Shown here one piece after another: positions 50,301 through 64,000 of a DNA stretch of 64,000 bases (position 1 is the first letter of the stretch; every line of letters starts with the position of its first letter). Made by a program: the position numbers and the translations under genes. The notes beneath the pieces are model-generated. The model ran no database searches. It saw only the letters and a list, made by a program, of their open reading frames with translations, and was not told the origin of the DNA. Origin of the DNA: Henckelia pumila (Eukaryota > Streptophyta > Magnoliopsida > Lamiales > Gesneriaceae); assembly GCF_033568475.1 (NCBI RefSeq), contig NC_133120.1, positions 91,530,151 to 91,594,150 of the forward strand, in the 5' to 3' direction.

Positions 50301-53300
50301 GGTTGCTTAGAGTGGTCTATACGACAATATTGTCTATTGCTATGTGAGAAAGGAAAGAGCAAACAAATAATTTCATATAGTTGGTTCCCTTGTTGTGTAT
50401 AATAATGACATTATCCTCTACCAGTTGCATAGCACAGGCGAATTAATGTAGATTATTTTATTTAATTTATTGCTGCTATAATCTTAGAGTAAATCTTCTT
50501 TCAAACTGTTGCTACTTGATTCTTCTTAGTGAACTGTTTTATTTTATTTTTTCTTGGTGTAGTAATTGTGGAGCTCGAGTCTTCATCATTGTAACAGGGT
50601 CCACAACTGTTGCTCCTTGTCCCCTTTTGACCCCTCGTAATGAAACTAGTACAAACTAAAAGAAAGATATAACTATATTGGCAGCACAGTGTTGACTTGT
50701 ATCTCAACAAGGCTTTGTATATACTGGCATATTTACTTAGCATCCTTTTGACATGTTGAGAGATCATATATATTTAGGTTACCTAGTAATATATTGCCTT
50801 GTTTTATTGGTCTCACTGAAGGAACGGTTTTCTTTGTTTTTCTTAATCTTGAATGCACTTGGTTTTAAAATTTTAGAATGGAAAATCGTTTCATGAAATT
50901 CTGATCATGTGCTCATATCATGAATGGTCATCACAATATGCAATTAAGATTGTCCCTTGAGTCTTACTTTGCCTACCAAAATTTGTTGTAATCGCATTTT
51001 ATTTCAACTCCTTGACTTCAACTCCTCTTCAGATCAAGAATTATCGTAGAACTAGAACCTACAATTTATTGATCAATGACAATGTTATGAAATTTGACAT
51101 GATCATCTTCTTCAACCCCGTAGTTATATTGATTATTCTGTCCTTGGTGAGTTGAATAAGTGGCATTCATATGCCTTAATCCTTTTTCTTTTCATGCTGT
51201 GTGATTTATTAAGTATAACTCCCTTGTGATAAATATCCTTGAATGCTATGCAGTGCATTGGATGGATTGGTCAACCTTTGGCAAATACAGGGGAGGGGGT
51301 ATGTATTACATTTGTGTCAATATCATTTTGACTTTATCTATTTGTTCCAGTATTTTAGGAGAGTTACTTGACTTTATAGTATCTTAGAATGCCATTTAGC
51401 GATGGCCTTGGTTGTTTACTTCCACTACATAAAATTGCAGCTCCAGTGCCAATCTTTTAAGTTCTACTGAATGTCAATCTAACAAGCAGAGGAGATGGCC
51501 TGAAGATATAGCTTGGCATCCACAGGGAAACAGACTTTTTTCGGTTTATGCTGCAGATGGTGGAGATTCCCAGATATCAATTTTGAACCTGAATAAAGGA
51601 AGAGACGTAATATTCCTTGTATCAGTATGCCGTATCATTCTTCACATGAATTGCTTGCTGTTGGTGTGTTTTAGAACAGAAATCGGTTGCTTATCTGAGC
51701 AATTGATCCTGGATCAAAATAGTTCAAGTGATAAAATACCATGCAAATTATGTAAACAAGGGATAAATGCAATTTGACAGGGGAATGGAGGTATTCTCCC
51801 AAAATCTTTGAAGCTTTTTAGCAAACATAGTCATTGGCCCAAAACCTGTCAAATCAGAGCGGGGTATTACTGTACAGAATATTTTAGGAACAAAATTACA
51901 TCAGACCCTTTGTAAATTTGCCCACTCATCCGTTACTTAGGAATGATTTTCTATTTCTAACATCATAGTGTTAAGATTAGTAGAATATTTGGGGAAAGTG
52001 GGGTGAAAAATGAGATAATGTACTTTCTCTACTGACATGATCTTTATGATAAATTGGAAAAATGGTTGACAGCATTATGCCTGTTGGAACTTAGGTTTGA
52101 GTGAGGATATCTTTTGTAAAATTTGATCTCGATTTTGAAATTTCTGTTGGCATTGTCTGTATTCATTATGATAAACAGAAACCAAAGCATGAATTTGTGG
52201 AAGGAAGCTCGGTTTGAATTGTTATGTTTCATTAGGCCTCGCGGGAATGGGAAAAAAATACATTTGTATCACTACAGTGGTGCTTTACATGCATTCCTTT
52301 ATTATCATCACTTTCTTAATTGTCACATAAGTACCTCTTTTGCTTTCATATGAAGATCCATGTTGAATTTAATTAAAAATGATGGCAAAGAACAATTTGC
52401 AGAGTGCTTTTTTTTTTTTCAAAAAAATAATAAATCTCTGTCAGTCGACTCATCTAGTAACACCTAGTCTTCTTTGGTACTTTCACAGGGAACACGCGTC
52501 TGCTTTCTTGAAGACAAGCCTCACATTAAAGGCATTCTCAACAGCATAATCTTCATGCCATGGGATGAAACACGGTTTGTTACGGGTGGTAGTGACCATG
52601 CCGTGGTCCTTTGGACTGAGCAAGATACGGGAGGAGGCTCATGGAAACCTAAATCATTACATAGAAACTTTCATTCCTCTGCTGTAATGGGGGTTGCGGG
52701 AATGCGGCATAAGAAAATGGTGATGTCTGTTGGTGCTGATAAACGGATAATTGGATTTGATATGATGAGTGGAAGAGCAGAGTACAAACATCAAATTGAA
52801 AGCAAATGCATGAGTATTGTAACTAATCCTTCTGACTACAATCTCTTTATGGTTCAGACTGGGTAAGTTTTTCAAAGCAATTTTTATTTTAGCCATTATT
52901 TATTTGCCTTACCTTTCCGGTTGTTTATATCAATGACTTCCTAACATATAGTTTCTTATTTTCTCCCCCACTTGCATTTCTTTGGTTAAATTCTGCCAAT
53001 CTGTGATCTGTCATCCTATTAATCAGATCTCTTGTGGTAGCGTATGCTGCAAAGATTTGTCTTATCTTCAGTTAGCCCCCATGGTCCCCAAAACCTTTGA
53101 AAATAGTGGTTATATTTTTTACAAAATTCATATTCCGGTTCATTTTTTGGCATGTTTTGGAGCGAAAATGGTCTATTAGATTTGTTGTGTTGGGGAAAGA
53201 TTCTAAGGTATACTGCGGTGTAGAGAACCTGTTGATATATATAAAAAACCTATACCTGATGACAATAATGAAATTAAAATTTAAGAGTTCATTAGATAAA

Positions 53301-53838
53301 GCATTACTACTACTAGAACAGTTGTCGACGCAAAACTATGCCCGTACGTCTATAGACTATATGTGCAATTTTATTCAACAAATTCTACATCAATCTACAA
53401 TCTTATGCAGTGTAATTATTCATTTATTCTGTGCGATGCTGCATTTGTTTGGAATAAGTTTTGGATTCTATTTATACATCGTGAATTTGTGCTGAACTGA
53501 AAATGTGTTTTCTTTGCAGGACCCCAGAGAAGCAGCTCAAACTGTTTGATCTCAGGATAAGGCAGATGGAGATTCACGCTTTTGGGTGGAAACAAGAGAG
53601 TAGCGACTCACAATCGGCCCTTATAAACCAGGCGTGGTCTCCAGATGGTTTGTATATAACATCAGGATCTGCAGATCCCGCCATTCACATCTTTGACATA
53701 AGATATAACAGCCACAGACCTTCTCAATCAATACGAGCTCATCAGAAACGAGTATTTAAAGCTGTGTGGCATCACGCTCTCCCGCTTCTCATCTCGATTT
53801 CTTCCGACTTGAACATCGGATTACACAAAATCTTGTAA
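47326..53838 (+). CDS. Plant WD40-repeat protein with acidic coiled-coil N-terminus
   Basis: Eight exons: 47326-47541, 49201-49308, 49410-49740, 50083-50239, 51254-51298, 51441-51606, 52489-52862, 53520-53838; frame 571 aa, all in phase. After MNAPPLVKKPKMELEA comes a run of about 15 glutamates, then a coiled coil (LRQRITYYKSQLDEAEKKLEDTQTKLA, about 60-90), a Ser/Lys-rich basic linker ending PKGKKAKPG, and a WD40 domain from about residue 230 with repeats ending FVTSALDGLVNLW, SVYAADGGDSQISIL, FVTGGSDHAVVLW, SVGADKRIIGF and ITSGSADPAIHIF. It looks like a member of a conserved plant 'transducin/WD40 family' of unknown function; the basic linker and acidic tract suggest a nuclear scaffold. Introns 1 and 6 are long (1.66 and 0.88 kb). 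I cannot name a partner or substrate. Confidence 0.88.
47375..47409 (+). repeat. GAG trinucleotide run coding poly-Glu
   Basis: An in-frame GAG/GGA run in exon 1 of the WD40 gene encodes the acidic tract; such tracts vary in length between related plants. The long antisense poly-Ser frame over it is a shadow. Confidence 0.85.
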
Positions 53839-55631
53839 GATTTGAAGGAAAGGGCAGTCATCAAAACTCGATTTCTTTTGCTAATTATTACATCTCCAGA
53901 ACCGGGGGAAGTTTGGTCTTGAAGAAAAACATGCTTGGCCAATCCTTGACGACGAGATGGTCATGACACGAACCGGATACTTTTTCTGCAGCTATCTTTG
54001 AGGCATTGGATACTTGTTACTAATGCTGCATCCCAGTCAGAAAATTCATTAGCACAAGGGACGGGAGTTCATCCCCTCAAATAAAACATTTTCAAATTTT
54101 ATGTGTCTATTGATATCATACGAAAATCTGGGTTTTGCTTCATAGTCAAACGAGTTTTGCTTTCACTATTGTAGCGTACGATTTTCTACGTGTAATGCAC
54201 TATAATTGAATGTTTTGTGGCTCTTTCAAGGTACCATTAGCTTACTATCTTAAAAGTATCTTAAAAGATGCATGGTTCGGGATTTAACTAGTGCGCATCG
54301 AAAAATAGTGATTGTGATTTTTCACGTCATAAAAAAATGCATCTATCAAATTAATGTTGTACTCAAATAAAACAATTATAAACAGGAAACTAATCTGAGA
54401 ATTAAATTTTATTCAAATACATGTTTATATATGCATTGGCAATTATATAACAGTTTTGCTTTTAAAAAGGTCATATGTTTTATGTACGCAACAAATCATG
54501 TGCTAAAGTTATAATAAATATCGTGTATAACGATATTTACAACAATTATATCGTGAGATTTATTATTATATTGCGAGATTATATATCCAATGTATAATTA
54601 AATTTTGATAAATGAAATTTTATTGAATTTTTTATATTATACAAAATGATATATAAATTTTGTTGTACGTGTAACATTGCTCACGTAACAAATGCTTCAA
54701 AGTCTCATGCACGTCATTATTGGCCAGATTTATTTTAGAACTAAATTTAGTGGTTGACCCCTTGACCAGTTGTGGTCGACCACAATTTTACTGATACAAT
54801 ACAACATCACTTTTCTGACGAGCCAATCAAATTTTTGAATGAAACTTTCCGAATTTGGCATTTAAAGGCTTGTTTATTTTTTTTTATTTTTATTTTAACA
54901 AGAAGGGCTGTTTATTTTAAAAGGTTTTTTCCCCCTCGCTATGTTTATCATATTATTATTTTTTGACCGTAATTTTATTGATGATCGTTAATTAAAAACT
55001 CAACCAAAATGAAATTCTTATTTCATCCAAACAAAAGATCGGAAAGAAGATCTTCATGCTATTTCTGATTTTTGCACGCATCCCATCTTATCCTAGATTC
55101 TCTTAAAAAATACTCACAAATTTAATTATCTAATTTGATAGCATAGTTTTTTTCTTTTTACTACTATATCATTAGTAACCTAACATTGAAAAATATAAAA
55201 TCATTTTTTAAATAAATTAAATAAAAAACAATAAGTTCGCCTTTCTCCGTACTACTAATATCACTTTCTCAATCTGTGTAATATAAAATAAATTTGATAT
55301 AACTGTTAAAATTATGTGTATATATATAATGAACATATTTCCCATATAATGATAAAATATATTAAAAATTTTAATCAATATCATAATAATTATATATATA
55401 AATAATATAATTTTTAGGTGGAAAATATTTAAAGTGTAGTGCTTATGACAGATGGAACAGAGACTGGGGCGGTCAAAGTGGGACCCATGGCTCGATCAAC
55501 TCTCTCTTCTTTGGTACACAAATCACAATGTCTGTCTGTATGCATAAAATATATCAATTTATTGGCTCGTCAAATCTCTTTGCTTATATCTCAATTTCGT
55601 TCGTATATTCTTTGAGAGAGGAGGCTTGGCG
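53839..55631. other. Spacer between the WD40 and BONZAI genes
   Basis: Begins with the WD40 3' untranslated region and ends with the BONZAI leader. The middle is AT-rich. Three W-box-type words are noted separately. No gene or bounded transposon seen. Confidence 0.45.
54754..54767 (+). promoter_or_regulatory. W-box pair upstream of the BONZAI gene
   Basis: Two TTGACC words stand 2 bases apart, followed by a GGTCGACC palindrome; a third, inverted W-box (GGTCAA) is at 55471-55476, 156 bases before the ATG. WRKY factors bind TTGAC[C/T], and BONZAI genes act in immunity, so control by WRKY proteins is plausible but unproven. Confidence 0.35.

Positions 55632-64000
<8,369 letters not shown>

Noticed and set aside
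53097-53495. 132-codon open frame on the plus strand
   Set aside because: Lies wholly in the last intron of the WD40 gene, between exons whose frame joins cleanly without it; hydrophobic AT-driven composition.

Overview
The window is nuclear DNA of a flowering plant. It is AT-rich, its genes have many short GT-AG introns, and the set of genes is plant-specific (cytosolic glutamine synthetase, plastid acyl carrier protein, an auxin response factor with a tasiR-ARF site, a BONZAI copine, PHS1). A degenerate repeat at 20827-20994 resembles one I associate with Lamiales-type asterids, so a eudicot, perhaps an asterid, is likely; this rests on memory and was not computed. No virus-derived or LTR element was recognised.

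Layout, left to right. At the left edge (398-548, minus) is a likely first coding exon with a mitochondrial-style leader, belonging to a gene that runs out of the window. Four minus-strand genes and then an ACP gene follow: a chloroplast DnaJ type-A co-chaperone (2096-8736), whose last exon lies 1.26 kb from the previous one and adds a membrane segment; a compact CDCA7-type zinc-finger gene (9507-11451); a complete 12-exon cytosolic glutamine synthetase (13002-15990, 356 aa); and on the plus strand a plastid acyl carrier protein (19267-20276). A tRNA-Asp(GUC) lies at 21352-21423 (minus). Then come PHS1, a tubulin kinase/dual-specificity phosphatase (22079-26993, plus), ARF2 (32838-37378, minus), a WD40 protein with an acidic N-terminus (47326-53838, plus) and a BONZAI/copine gene cut by the right edge (55632-64000, plus). 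I rebuilt all eight main genes exon by exon, and each keeps one open frame through every junction. The genes serve unrelated processes: protein folding, DNA methylation or replication, nitrogen and lipid metabolism, cytoskeleton, hormone response and immunity. They look like an ordinary euchromatic neighbourhood, not a pathway cluster.

The gaps, mainly 27.0-32.3 kb and 38-47 kb, are packed with DNA transposons and SINEs, several of which can be dated relative to each other from the sequence alone. The clearest case is a hAT-type MITE whose 8-bp target duplication was later split by a 4,043-bp Helitron landing exactly between A and T of the second duplication copy; this fixes all four ends. 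A hAT MITE inside a long-inverted-repeat element (11.7-12.6 kb) and a Tourist-like MITE (27.2-27.4 kb) each have an unoccupied paralogous site in this same window. Three tRNA-derived SINEs with target duplications and three Helitron-type 3' ends sharing one hairpin-to-CTAG spacing complete the picture. I found no gene system I would call new to science; the most unusual observations are the nested insertion, the internally amplified Helitron, a GC-AG intron in ARF2 and the membrane-tailed DnaJ end.
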